From contig NZ_CP015163.1 of the NCBI RefSeq assembly GCF_003312875.1, positions 7,812,001-7,876,000 on the forward strand: 64,000 bases of DNA, in the 5' to 3' direction. The notes under the pieces were generated by a model that saw only the letters and a list, made by a program, of their open reading frames with translations, was not told the DNA's origin and did no database searches. The number at the start of each line of letters is the position of its first letter. Position 1 is the stretch's first letter. This document shows, piece by piece, positions 42,798-50,975 of this stretch. The DNA is from Amycolatopsis albispora (GTDB lineage Bacteria; Actinomycetota; Actinomycetes; Mycobacteriales; Pseudonocardiaceae). The position numbers were made by a program, and so were the translations under genes.

Positions 42798-43142
42798 GTG
42801 AACGTTCGGCGTACGCGGTACCACTGCCCGGTCGAAGTCACCGTCGAGCTGATCGGCGGCAAATGGACCGTGGTGCTGCTCGCCCACCTGAAGCAGGGCA
42901 AGCGGTACTACGGCGAACTGCGGCGCCTGATGCCGGGCATCACCGAGAAGATGCTCACCCAACGGCTGCGTCAACTGGAACGCGACGGCCTCGTCGTGCG
43001 CGAACCCGAGCACGGCCGCGTCGGGTACCGCCTGAGCGAGGAGGGCGCCGGCCTCGCGCCCGCATTGCAGGCGCTCTACGACTGGGGCGAGGGTCGTGCC
43101 CGCCGTGCGGGCATCCGGATCGAGCCGGTCAGCGCCGGTTGA
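42798..43142 (+). CDS. HxlR-family regulator
   Basis: The 114-residue winged-helix protein has the family N-terminus YHCPVEVTVELIGGKWTVVL with Cys10 at the position used as a redox switch in several HxlR proteins, and a recognition region MPGITEKMLTQRLRQLERDG. It is divergent from the ABM-globin gene, an arrangement suggesting control of that gene by quinone, aldehyde or disulfide stress. GTG 42798 is the start that gives the usual family length. Confidence 0.87.
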   Translation: MNVRRTRYHCPVEVTVELIGGKWTVVLLAHLKQGKRYYGELRRLMPGITEKMLTQRLRQLERDGLVVREPEHGRVGYRLSEEGAGLAPALQALYDWGEGRARRAGIRIEPVSAG

Positions 43143-43268
43143 ACTCGTTCACCGGCGTCAGCCCGACACGCTCGGCCAGTGGCATCAGCTGGTGCCTTCC
43201 AGCTCAGCCGTTCGGTGCCGTCGGGGCCGTTCGCCGGGCATACCCCCAACCCATCGCTTATCGATGGG
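43143..43268. other. Gap between convergent genes, with a terminator hairpin
   Basis: An 8-bp perfect hairpin (ACCCATCG 43249-43256, CGATGGGT 43262-43269) lies at the 3' end of the minus-strand kinase gene and is its likely terminator. On the minus strand an 18-codon frame (43140-43196) starting MPLAERVGLTPV is preceded by GGAAGG; it may be a gene remnant. Nothing else is evident. Confidence 0.4.
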
Positions 43269-44687
43269 TCAAGGGAGGTAGCCACGCTCCCGCAGCTCGG
43301 CCAGGAACCGGTGGTACGACTCGTCGAGCGCGTCCTGTTCCGCCGGATCGGGCGTGACCACCGCCGCCGGTGCCGGGATGCGTTCGCAGGCTTCGGTGAT
43401 GCCGCCCGCCAGCAGCCCGCCCGCCGCGAGCAGCGCGGCCCCGTACCCAGTCTCCGCGTTGGGCGAGACGGTGATGTCCATCCCGGTGACCGTCGCCCTG
43501 ATCTTTGTCCACAGTGCACTCCGGCTGCCGCCGCCCGCGGCGAACAGCGGGCCGCTCACCGCGACGCCGAGTTCGGCCAGGTGCTCCAGCGCCAGTCGTT
43601 CGACAAACGCCACGCCCTCAAGGCGAGCGCGGTGCAGATCGACCTCGTCTTCCGGTTCTCCCGCCACAAACCCGCGTGCATCCGACGTGGCGAAAGGAAA
43701 CCGCTCGCCTTCCCGGCGCAGCGGATAAGCGACCACAGTGGACGGTCCGCGTCGCGCCGCGGCCTCGTCCAGGTCGGCCAACCCCGGGGTGCCGGAAACC
43801 GACTCCCCGCCGGTGTTCGACGCCCCACCCGGCAACCACCAGCCATCGGGGTGCCGGTGGCTGTACATCGCACCGGACGGATCGGCGACCAGCTCCTCGG
43901 TGACCCCCTTGAGCACATACGTGGTGCCGAGAATGCCGACGAACTGCCCCGGCCGCACCGCCCCGGCGGCCAGCTGACCGGCGCAGCCGTCGGTCATGCC
44001 GCTCACCACCGGGCAGCCACGCGGCAACCCGGTGGCCGCGGCGGCTTCCGCGCTGACCTCACCCAGCACGGTCGACGGCGCCACCACCTCCGGCAGCCAG
44101 CTCTCCGGCACGCCCAGCCCGTCGAACACCTCGTGCGGCCACTGCCCGGTCAGCGGGTCGTACCCGCTTTTCAGGGCGTGCGACCAGTCCGTGGCCACCG
44201 GGGTGCCGGTCAATCGTCCGGCCAGGAGGTCGGGCGTGTGCCGGATGCCGTGCGCCCGCGGGAAATGCTCGTGCAGCCAGGCGATCCGGCCGAGCGCGGC
44301 GGTGGGGGACACGGTCAGCCCCAGCGCCCGCCAGCGCGCTTCGCCCAGTTCCCCGGCCTTGGCGTTGTACTCGGCGCCCCGCCGGTCGTCGTACATCAGC
44401 GCGGGACCGGCCGGTGCCCCCGCTTCGTCCACCGCGACGATCGTGCCCGAGGTCGCCGCGATGGCCACCGCGCCGACCGGTGCGCGCACCTGCCCGGTCA
44501 CCGCCCGCAACACCTCCCGGGCGGCTGGCCACCAGCTCGCCGCGTCCTGCTCGCTGAACCCCGGCCGGCTCCGCCGGGGCTCGGGCAGCCGGACCGAGGC
44601 CGAGCCGAGCACCCGCCCGTCCGCGGCGACCGCGAGGGCCCGCACCCCCGCCGTCGCCACGTCCAGGCCGATCGTCACTGCGTTCAC
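43269..44687 (-). CDS. FGGY-family carbohydrate kinase, xylulokinase-like
   Basis: The 472-residue kinase shows both FGGY halves: N-terminal TIGLDVATAGVRALAVAADG (phosphate 1 loop) and C-terminal GPLFAAGGGSRSALWTKIRA (adenosine region). The middle segment ALKSGYDPLTGQWPHEVFDG and SGMTDGCAGQLAAGAV resemble xylulokinases and related pentulose/tetrulose kinases. GTG 44687 overlaps the permease stop (GTGA) and has GGGAAGG upstream. It probably phosphorylates the sugar brought in by that permease. Confidence 0.85.
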   Translation of the reverse strand: MNAVTIGLDVATAGVRALAVAADGRVLGSASVRLPEPRRSRPGFSEQDAASWWPAAREVLRAVTGQVRAPVGAVAIAATSGTIVAVDEAGAPAGPALMYDDRRGAEYNAKAGELGEARWRALGLTVSPTAALGRIAWLHEHFPRAHGIRHTPDLLAGRLTGTPVATDWSHALKSGYDPLTGQWPHEVFDGLGVPESWLPEVVAPSTVLGEVSAEAAAATGLPRGCPVVSGMTDGCAGQLAAGAVRPGQFVGILGTTYVLKGVTEELVADPSGAMYSHRHPDGWWLPGGASNTGGESVSGTPGLADLDEAAARRGPSTVVAYPLRREGERFPFATSDARGFVAGEPEDEVDLHRARLEGVAFVERLALEHLAELGVAVSGPLFAAGGGSRSALWTKIRATVTGMDITVSPNAETGYGAALLAAGGLLAGGITEACERIPAPAAVVTPDPAEQDALDESYHRFLAELRERGYLP

Positions 44688-46024
44688 GCGGTGCTGACCT
44701 TCCCTCCCACGTCCTGCAGGCTCACGTCCTGCTCGATCGCGCGTTCCGTTTCCTCCGGCAGCTTGAGGAAGCGCACCAGCACCGCGGCCACCACGTACAG
44801 CGCGGCGAAGATGATCACCACGCCGGCCGCGCCCACCGGGCCGAGGAACAGGCTGACGATCGCCGGGCCGACAAAGGCCGCCGCACCGGCACCGAAGTTC
44901 AGCAGCGCCATCGCGCCGCCCTTGTTCTCCGGCGACAGCGAGGGCAGCAGCGCCGAGATCGGCACGAACCCGGCCAGCGTGGCGCCGTAGAGCGCGCCCA
45001 CGAGCAGCGCCACCCAGTAGTAGTCCGCGCCTAGTGCCAGCGGCACGAAGTAGAGCAGCAGGATGGAGATCGCGCAGCCGATCGCGCCGAACCAGAAGAT
45101 CGTGGTCCGCCAGCCGATCTTGTCGCTGAGCACGCCGAAGATCAGGTTGAAGAAGATGTTCGTGCCGTAGATGACCGAGACCAGCAGCAGCCACCGGCTC
45201 TCGCCGAAGCCGATCTGGGTGATGAAGATGGTCGGGAAGAACACCAGCATGCCGAACTCGGGCGCGGTGTTGATCACGCGGACGACCATGCCGATGCCGA
45301 TCCGCGGCTTGCGCCAGGCGATGGACAGGCTGGAGACCATGCTCTGCACCGGCTTCACCTCGGGCGGCGCCAGCCGCTGGTAACCGGTGCGCTCCCGCAC
45401 GCCGAGCAGGCAGACCAGCCCGCCGAGGCCGAGGATCGCCACCGACAGCCACAGCGTGCCGGTCTGCCCCATGATCGGGTTGGTGAAGCTGGCCACCAGC
45501 GAGCCCAGCGTGGGCAGGCCGCCGGTGAAGGCGAAGTAGAACCAGCCGACCGCCGCGCCGAGCCTGGCCACCGGCGCCACCGCGGTGATCCACACCAGGA
45601 AACCGAAGGCGAACATCGGATAGCCGAACCCGCGCAGCCCGTAGAAGATCAGCATCAGCGGGTAGTTCTCGCCGGCCACCGCGACGGCCAGGAACAACGC
45701 GTCGAACACCAGCCAGATGGCCAGCCCGGCGAGCATCACCCGGCGCGGGCCCCACAGTTCGGACAACGCGCCCGACAGCCAGGACGCCAGCATCACCGCG
45801 ACCCCGTACACGGTGATCACGTAGGACGCCCGGATCTCCGTGCCCGCCCCGTTCTCGGCCATGTACGGCGCGATGAACCCGGCCTCGACCCCGTCACCGA
45901 TCATGAACAGCAGCAGGCCGACGTAGCCGAGGAACAGCGGAGCCGGCAGCCCCCACTTGGTGAGCAGCCGGTGGAACGAGCCCGGTTCGGCCGGGGACAA
46001 CCGCGTTGTTGCCGTCGATGTCAT
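44684..46024 (-). CDS. MFS transporter, polyol permease type
   Basis: The 446-residue protein has twelve transmembrane helices. The second-half start (RKPRIGIGMVVRVINTAPEF), GFGYPMFAFGFLVWI in helix 4-5 and PLALGADYYWVALLVGALYG match the polyol permease group that carries ribitol, arabinitol and similar compounds. ATG 46024 is chosen because GGAGGCGTTC precedes it; an earlier ATG at 46036 lacks a site. A 13-bp DeoR-type operator lies 40 bases upstream. It is the first gene of a permease-kinase operon. Confidence 0.85.
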   Translation of the reverse strand: MTSTATTRLSPAEPGSFHRLLTKWGLPAPLFLGYVGLLLFMIGDGVEAGFIAPYMAENGAGTEIRASYVITVYGVAVMLASWLSGALSELWGPRRVMLAGLAIWLVFDALFLAVAVAGENYPLMLIFYGLRGFGYPMFAFGFLVWITAVAPVARLGAAVGWFYFAFTGGLPTLGSLVASFTNPIMGQTGTLWLSVAILGLGGLVCLLGVRERTGYQRLAPPEVKPVQSMVSSLSIAWRKPRIGIGMVVRVINTAPEFGMLVFFPTIFITQIGFGESRWLLLVSVIYGTNIFFNLIFGVLSDKIGWRTTIFWFGAIGCAISILLLYFVPLALGADYYWVALLVGALYGATLAGFVPISALLPSLSPENKGGAMALLNFGAGAAAFVGPAIVSLFLGPVGAAGVVIIFAALYVVAAVLVRFLKLPEETERAIEQDVSLQDVGGKVSTA

Positions 46025-46063
46025 GAACGCCTCCATGATGTGTTACCGGCCTATCATGGAGGC

Positions 46064-46076
46064 TGTTAAGTTAACA
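46064..46076. promoter_or_regulatory. DeoR-type operator copy 1, TGTTAAGTTAACA
   Basis: A perfect 6-bp inverted repeat with a single central G. The identical 13-mer occurs at 47568-47580. Both flank the DeoR gene's transcription unit, which strongly suggests they are its binding sites. This copy controls the permease-kinase operon. Confidence 0.8.
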
Positions 46077-46113
46077 CGCAAGATGTGATGACGAACTTTT
46101 TCGCCAGTTGCGT

Positions 46114-46902
46114 TCAGGCGTTGCTCCAGGCGGCCCGCTCCGCCTTGGTGTGCCCGCGGACCTCCGCGACCACCTCCATCGGCGAGTTCGGCCCGAAGAC
46201 GACCAGGTCGAAGTCGCGTACCGGGGCCAGCCGGTGCAGTGCCGTCTTCGGGGCCTTGCTGCTGTCCATCAGCAGCACCTTCTGCCGAGCGCTGGCCAGC
46301 ATCGCGCGCTTGACCATGACGATCTCGGGCTCCTGGTGGTAGGTCAGCTCCGTGGTCATCGCCGAGGTGGACACGACGGCCATGTCCACGGTGAGCCGCT
46401 CGATCGCTTCCAGGCAGGCCATGCCGAGGAACGAGTCGTGCGTGGGGGAGTAGTCCCCGCCGATGCCGATCAGGCGCACGTCGTCGAGCTTCTTCAGCGC
46501 GTCGATCGCACGCAGGTAGTTCGTCGCCACGGTCAGCGGGGTGACCTCGGCCAGCAGGTTCACCAGCGCGAGCGCCGAGGTCGAGTCGTCCAGCAGCAGG
46601 GACATCCCGGGTTCGAGGTGCTTGGCCAGGTGCGCCGCCATCGAGGACTTCTCCTCGGTGTTCGCGTTGAGCCGGTATTCGGCGTTGCTCTCGAAAACCG
46701 ACGTCGGCAGCGCCGAAACGCCGCCGCGGAACTTGCGCAGCAGGCCGCGCCTGGCCAGCTCGTCCACGTCGCGGTGCACGGTCATGTGGCTGACCCCGGT
46801 CAGCTCCACCAGGTCGGCCTGGGTGGCCGTGCCGTGCTTCAGCACGTAGTCCGCGATCATGGCCTGCCGCGCGCTGCGGGAACGCGGGTGCTCGTTGCTC
46901 AT
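46114..46902 (-). CDS. DeoR/GlpR-family repressor
   Basis: The 262-residue protein has an N-terminal DeoR HTH (RQAMIADYVLKHGTATQADL, VSHMTVHRDVDELARRGLLR) and a C-terminal DeoRC sugar-phosphate sensing domain (MSLLLDDSTSALALVNLL, then KVLLMDSSKAPKTALHRL). ATG 46902 is fixed by ATGA overlap with the phosphatase gene. It should respond to a phosphorylated intermediate of this pathway and bind the two TGTTAAGTTAACA sites. Confidence 0.88.
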   Translation of the reverse strand: MSNEHPRSRSARQAMIADYVLKHGTATQADLVELTGVSHMTVHRDVDELARRGLLRKFRGGVSALPTSVFESNAEYRLNANTEEKSSMAAHLAKHLEPGMSLLLDDSTSALALVNLLAEVTPLTVATNYLRAIDALKKLDDVRLIGIGGDYSPTHDSFLGMACLEAIERLTVDMAVVSTSAMTTELTYHQEPEIVMVKRAMLASARQKVLLMDSSKAPKTALHRLAPVRDFDLVVFGPNSPMEVVAEVRGHTKAERAAWSNA

Positions 46903-47528
46903 TGTTCGATTATCACGCGTGGTGGGATCGAGTTGAGGCTCAGCAGGCCGGTTCGTGTGCCGTCGATGTCGATTTCCGACGGCGAGGCGTTGGCCAGCAG
47001 CGGCAGCACCGTGCGGTAGGTGTGCAGCGGGATGCCCAGCAGCTCGCACAGGCTCAGGCGCAGCAGCGTGTTGTGTGCGACGACCAGCACCGGGCCGGTC
47101 TCCGCCGCGGCGATCTCCCGCAGGGCGCGTGCCCCTCTCGCGGCGGCCTCGGCCGGGGGTTCCGCACCGGGGAAGGCGCCGGTCACCGGGTTCGCCAGGA
47201 ACCGTTCGACCAGCTCGGGATCGGTTTCGGCCAGTTCCGCCCTGGTCCGGCCCTCACCGACGCCGAAGTGGGTTTCGCGCAGGTCGTCGACGATGTGCGG
47301 CCGCAGGCCGAGCGCGCGGGCGGCGGGTTCGGCGGTGCGCCGCGCGCGGTCCTGCGGTGAGCAGTACAGGGCGACCGGCGGGTCCTGGCGCGCGGCGACC
47401 AGCGTGGCCAGCCGTTCCGCCTGCGCGACCCCCTCTTCGGTGAGGCCGACCTCGCTGGAGCCGGCGTACCGGTTCTCCGCGTGCCAGACGGTCTGGCCGT
47501 GCCGGGTCAGCAGGAGCCGCGTGCCCAT
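46899..47528 (-). CDS. Histidine phosphatase family protein
   Basis: The 209-residue protein has the catalytic RHG motif at LLTRHGQTVWHAENRY (His10) and a second histidine at VLVVAHNTLLRL. It is of the phosphoglycerate mutase-like phosphatase type; the substrate in this setting is probably a sugar phosphate. GGAGGAACC precedes the ATG. It forms an operon with the DeoR gene and is divergent from the HAD gene across an operator. Confidence 0.85.
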   Translation of the reverse strand: MGTRLLLTRHGQTVWHAENRYAGSSEVGLTEEGVAQAERLATLVAARQDPPVALYCSPQDRARRTAEPAARALGLRPHIVDDLRETHFGVGEGRTRAELAETDPELVERFLANPVTGAFPGAEPPAEAAARGARALREIAAAETGPVLVVAHNTLLRLSLCELLGIPLHTYRTVLPLLANASPSEIDIDGTRTGLLSLNSIPPRVIIEQ

Positions 47529-47567
47529 GGTTCCTCCGAATTCGTTGGTGACATATCTCAGCGACGA

Positions 47568-47580
47568 TGTTAAGTTAACA
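47568..47580. promoter_or_regulatory. DeoR-type operator copy 2, TGTTAAGTTAACA
   Basis: Identical to the site at 46064-46076. It lies in the 77-base gap between the divergent phosphatase-DeoR and HAD-DhaKL operons, so binding would repress both and autoregulate the DeoR gene. Confidence 0.8.
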
Positions 47581-47605
47581 CCGACGATGTGAAAGGGGAT
47601 CCCGC

Positions 47606-48289
47606 ATGGCGCTCGCCGCGGTCGTGTTCGACCTGGACGGAGTCCTGGTCGAGAGTGAACACCTCTGGGAGGAGAACTGGGTGGCCTACGCCGCCCGGCA
47701 CGGGGTCGGCTGGACCGCCGAGGACACCTCGACGGTCCAGGGCATGAGCGCGCCCGAGTGGGCCGCCTACCTGGCCGAGCGCAGCGGCACCACCGAATCG
47801 GTCGAGCGGGTCGAGCGCGCCGTGGTGGACGGCATGATCGCCGCGATCGAGGGCGGTGAGGCGCCGCTGCTGCCCGGCGCGGGCGAGATGGTCCGCGAGG
47901 TGAGCGCCAGGGTGCCGGTCGCGCTGGCCTCCTCGGCCGCCCGCCGGGTGATCGACGCGGTGCTGGACACGCACGGCCTCACCGGGGAGTTCACCGCCAC
48001 GGTCAGCAGCGCCGAGGTGCCGAAGGGCAAGCCGAGCCCGGACGTCTATCTCGAGGCGGCCGCCCGGCTCGGCCGGTCCGGTGCGGAATGCCTGGGCGTG
48101 GAGGACTCGAGCAACGGCATCCGCGCGGCCGCCGCGGCCGGGCTGACCGTGATCGCGCTGCCGAACCCGACCTATCCGCCGAAGCCCGACGCGCTGGAGC
48201 TGGCCAGCGCGGTGGCCGAGGACAACCACGACGTGCGGCGCAAGCTGCTCGCCTACCTGTCCGGTGAGCTGGTGGGGGAGCGGGCATGA
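47606..48289 (+). CDS. HAD-superfamily sugar phosphatase / mutase-like
   Basis: The 227-residue protein has HAD motif I VVFDLDGVLVESE (Asp9, Asp11), motif II VALASSAARR, a lysine at PKGKPSPDVY and the acidic motif GVEDSSNG. The cap and length fit the beta-phosphoglucomutase/phosphatase subgroup. AAAGGGG precedes the ATG. It overlaps the DhaKL gene by four bases and starts the second catabolic operon. Confidence 0.87.
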   Translation: MALAAVVFDLDGVLVESEHLWEENWVAYAARHGVGWTAEDTSTVQGMSAPEWAAYLAERSGTTESVERVERAVVDGMIAAIEGGEAPLLPGAGEMVREVSARVPVALASSAARRVIDAVLDTHGLTGEFTATVSSAEVPKGKPSPDVYLEAAARLGRSGAECLGVEDSSNGIRAAAAAGLTVIALPNPTYPPKPDALELASAVAEDNHDVRRKLLAYLSGELVGERA

Positions 48290-49977
48290 CCACGCTGGGC
48301 ACGGCGAGCACCTTCAAGCGCGACTGGGTGGACGGGTTCGTCACCGCGTACGGCCGGACCGTGCGCAAGGTCCCCGGTGCCTACGGGGTGGTCGGCAGGC
48401 AGGTGCCGCGGCCGGGCAAGGTGGCCGTGGTGATCGGCGGCGGCTGCGGGCACTACCCGGCCTTCGCCGGGCTGGTCGGCCCTGGCCTGGCCGACGGGGC
48501 CGTGGTCGGTGACGTGTTCACCAGCCCCAGCGCCGAGCAGGTGTACCGCACCGCACGCGCGGCCGATGGCGGTGCCGGCGTGCTTTTCGGTTACGGCAAC
48601 TACCAGGGCGACGTACTGCACTTCGGGCTGGCCGCGCGGCGGCTGGCGGCCGAGGGCATCGAGAGCCGCACCATCCTGGTCACCGACGACATCGCCAGCG
48701 GCCCCGCCGACAACGTGGACCGCCGGCGGGGCGTGGCGGGCGACTTCCTGGTGTTCAAGATCGCCGGCGCGGCCGCCGAACGCGGTGACGACCTGGCCGG
48801 GGTGCACGCGGCGGCGGTGAAGGCGAACGCCGCCACCCGCACCTTCGGGGTGGCTTTCGGGGGCTGCACGCTGCCCGGCGCCGCCGAGCCGCTGTTCACC
48901 GTGGACGAGCGGAAAATGGAGCTGGGCCTCGGCATCCACGGTGAGCCGGGGGTGCGCACGGTGGGCAGGCTGAGCGCGCGGGACCTGGCCGACGAGCTGG
49001 TGTCGGGCCTGCTGCCGGAACTGCCGCCGGGCAGGCGGGTGGTGGCGCTGGTCAACGGGCTGGGCCGGACCAAGTACGAGGAGATGTTCGTCGCCTACAC
49101 GCGGGTGCACGAGCGGCTCGCCGAAGCCGGGCTCGAGGTGGTCGACACCCAGGTCGGCGAGTTTGTCACCTCGCTGGACATGGCCGGGGTGTCGCTGTCG
49201 CTGATGGTGCTCGACGACGAACTGGCCGAGCTGTACGCCGCACCGTGTGACACGCCGGGATACCGCAGTACCGGGGCGGAACTGGCCACCGTGCCGCTGG
49301 AGTCCACAGTGGACGAGACGCTGGCGCGGCCGGACGGCGCGGCGGGCGAGCGGCTGGTGGACCGGGTGCTCACCGCAGCGCTCGACGCCATCGAGGCGGC
49401 GGAGGACGAACTGGGCAGGCTCGACGCGGTCGCCGCGGACGGCGATCACGGCCTGGGCATGACCCGTGGCATGCGAGCCGCCGTGGCCGCCGCGCGCTCA
49501 CCGGAAGCCGGGGACACCCTGTCGGGCGGCTTGCTCGTCGCGGGCACCGCCTTCGCGGATGCCGCCGGTGGCGCCTCGGGCGCGCTCTACGGGGTACTTC
49601 TGGCCGAAACCGGCGCCGGTCTCCGGGGCGAGGTCACCGGCGAAACCCTCGCGAACGCGGTGGACAACGCGGTGCGCGCCTTTGTTGAACTGGGCAAGGC
49701 CGAGCCAGGCGACAAGACCATGCTCGACGCGATCCTGCCCTTCGCCGAGACACTCCGAGCACGCGCCGATGATGGCCCGGTGGCCGCCTGGGTCGCCGCC
49801 GCGCAGCGAGCCACCGAAGCCGCGCGGGCGACCGCGGACCTGGTGCCCGCCAAGGGCAGGGCGGCCCGCCTCGCCGAACGCAGCAAAGGCCACGCAGACC
49901 CGGGCGCGACTTCGTTCGCACTGCTCGTCACAGCCGTCGGCGAGGCCCTGTCAGCCAAAACGGCGGTCGGCGCATGA
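48286..49977 (+). CDS. Fused DhaK-DhaL ketose kinase (dihydroxyacetone/erythrulose type)
   Basis: The 563-residue protein joins a DhaK domain (about 1-330) and a DhaL domain (about 360-563), the ATP-dependent form. DhaK has GGGCGHYPAFAG and LGLGIHGEPG with His218, the residue that binds the ketone as a hemiaminal in the family. DhaL has ADGDHG with Asp385 and Asp387 for Mg-ADP. Beside an EryI-like isomerase the substrate could be erythrulose rather than dihydroxyacetone, as for related mycobacterial kinases; this is inference. Confidence 0.85.
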   Translation: MTTLGTASTFKRDWVDGFVTAYGRTVRKVPGAYGVVGRQVPRPGKVAVVIGGGCGHYPAFAGLVGPGLADGAVVGDVFTSPSAEQVYRTARAADGGAGVLFGYGNYQGDVLHFGLAARRLAAEGIESRTILVTDDIASGPADNVDRRRGVAGDFLVFKIAGAAAERGDDLAGVHAAAVKANAATRTFGVAFGGCTLPGAAEPLFTVDERKMELGLGIHGEPGVRTVGRLSARDLADELVSGLLPELPPGRRVVALVNGLGRTKYEEMFVAYTRVHERLAEAGLEVVDTQVGEFVTSLDMAGVSLSLMVLDDELAELYAAPCDTPGYRSTGAELATVPLESTVDETLARPDGAAGERLVDRVLTAALDAIEAAEDELGRLDAVAADGDHGLGMTRGMRAAVAAARSPEAGDTLSGGLLVAGTAFADAAGGASGALYGVLLAETGAGLRGEVTGETLANAVDNAVRAFVELGKAEPGDKTMLDAILPFAETLRARADDGPVAAWVAAAQRATEAARATADLVPAKGRAARLAERSKGHADPGATSFALLVTAVGEALSAKTAVGA

Positions 49978-50971
49978 CCCCCTCCACCGCCGCCCGGCTC
50001 CCCAAGCGAGGCCGCGTCCCCGGCCAGAAGGCCACCAGCGCAGGCCGGGGCCGAGCCGTAACTCCCAGTCGCAGCCACGCACCGGGCCGCGTCACCGACG
50101 CCCTGTCCGCCCGGCGAGGCGCTGTCTGCGAACTCGGTGGCAGGAGCATGACCCGCGCCGCCGCCGCTCGGCTCCCCAAGCGAGGCCGCGTCCCCGGCCA
50201 GGAAGCGACCGCCGCAAGCCGGGGCCGAGCCGTAACTCCCAGTCGCAGCCACGCACCGGGTCGCGTCACCGACGCCCTATCCACCCGGCGAGGCCTTGCC
50301 TTCGAACACGGTGGCAGGAGCATGACCCCCTCCACCGCAACCCGGCTCGCCGAGCGTGGCCGCGTCCCCGGCCAGAAGGCGACCAGCGCAGGCCGGGGCC
50401 GAGCCGTAACTCCCAGTCGCAACCACGCACCGGGCCGCGTCACCGACGCTCCATCCGCCCGGCGAGGCCTTGTCCGCGAACTCAGTGGCAGGAGCATGAC
50501 CCGCGCCGCCACCTGGCTCACCGAGCGTGGCCCAGCCGCCGGTCAGGAAGCGACCAGCAAGCGCCGAGGCCTTGTCAGCAAACACGGTGGCAGGAGCATG
50601 ACCTCCGCCACCGCCGCCCGGCTCACCAAGCGTGGCCGCGTCGCCGGTCAGGAGGCGACCAGCACAGGCCGAGCCCGAGCCGCGGCTTCAGGCCTTGTCC
50701 GCGAACTCGGCGGTAAGGGCCTGACCCCCGCCGCCACCGGAGTCAGGCTCGTCGAACGGGGCCCAGCCGCCGGTCAGGAGGCGACCAGCAAGCGCCAAGG
50801 CCGAGCCGCGGCTTCCAGCCGTGCACGGGCCCGCGTCACTGAATCTCTGTCCGTCGGGCGAGGCCTTGTCCGCCAACTCGGTGGCAAGGGCATGACACCC
50901 GCCACCACAGCCCGGCTCATCCCGTGCGGCCGCCGCACTGAAGCTCCGTCCGTCAGGAAAGTGGTGAAAGC
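49974..50971 (+). repeat. Imperfect tandem repeat array, 174-bp unit
   Basis: Units begin at 49974, 50148, 50322, 50496, 50598, 50721 and 50892, giving lengths 174, 174, 174, 102, 123 and 171, then a broken end of 80 bases. The first three units are close copies; later ones carry internal deletions. Most junctions contain GGTGGCAGGAGCATGACC or a close variant, which looks like a ribosome binding site plus start codon. The first six lengths are all multiples of three. Confidence 0.9.
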
Positions 50972-50975
50972 ATGA
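49974..50975 (+). CDS. Arginine-rich tandem-repeat protein between catabolic genes
   Basis: One 333-residue frame spans the whole space between the DhaKL and RpiB genes, overlapping the first by ATGA at 49974 and the second by ATGA at 50972. It consists of seven imperfect units; the first three are 58 residues each and begin MTPSTAARLPKRGRVPGQ, MTRAAAARLPKRGRVPGQ and MTPSTATRLAERGRVPGQ. Each unit is rich in Arg, Ala, Gly and Ser and ends (E/H)-(L/H)-x-G-(R/K)-(S/G). It is very basic and probably disordered. Whether protein is made, or translation merely couples the neighbours, is not known. Confidence 0.5.
   Translation: MTPSTAARLPKRGRVPGQKATSAGRGRAVTPSRSHAPGRVTDALSARRGAVCELGGRSMTRAAAARLPKRGRVPGQEATAASRGRAVTPSRSHAPGRVTDALSTRRGLAFEHGGRSMTPSTATRLAERGRVPGQKATSAGRGRAVTPSRNHAPGRVTDAPSARRGLVRELSGRSMTRAATWLTERGPAAGQEATSKRRGLVSKHGGRSMTSATAARLTKRGRVAGQEATSTGRARAAASGLVRELGGKGLTPAATGVRLVERGPAAGQEATSKRQGRAAASSRARARVTESLSVGRGLVRQLGGKGMTPATTARLIPCGRRTEAPSVRKVVKA

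Noticed and set aside
43140..43196. An 18-codon minus-strand frame MPLAERVGLTPV... after the kinase gene
   Set aside because: It has a GGAAGG site but no overlap, conservation or partner to support it; possibly the tail of a decayed gene.
43269..45755. An 828-codon reading that would fuse the FGGY kinase to upstream sequence
   Set aside because: The upstream part is a shadow of the permease gene in another frame; the kinase start is set by GTGA overlap and a ribosome binding site at 44687.
49928..50521. A minus-strand frame through the repeat array
   Set aside because: Because the unit is a multiple of three, several frames stay open; only the plus frame overlaps both neighbours and matches ribosome-binding-site positions, so the minus frame is probably passive.
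49974..50971. The repeat array as a CRISPR
   Set aside because: Units are contiguous and 102-174 bp long with no unique spacers, and no cas genes are near.
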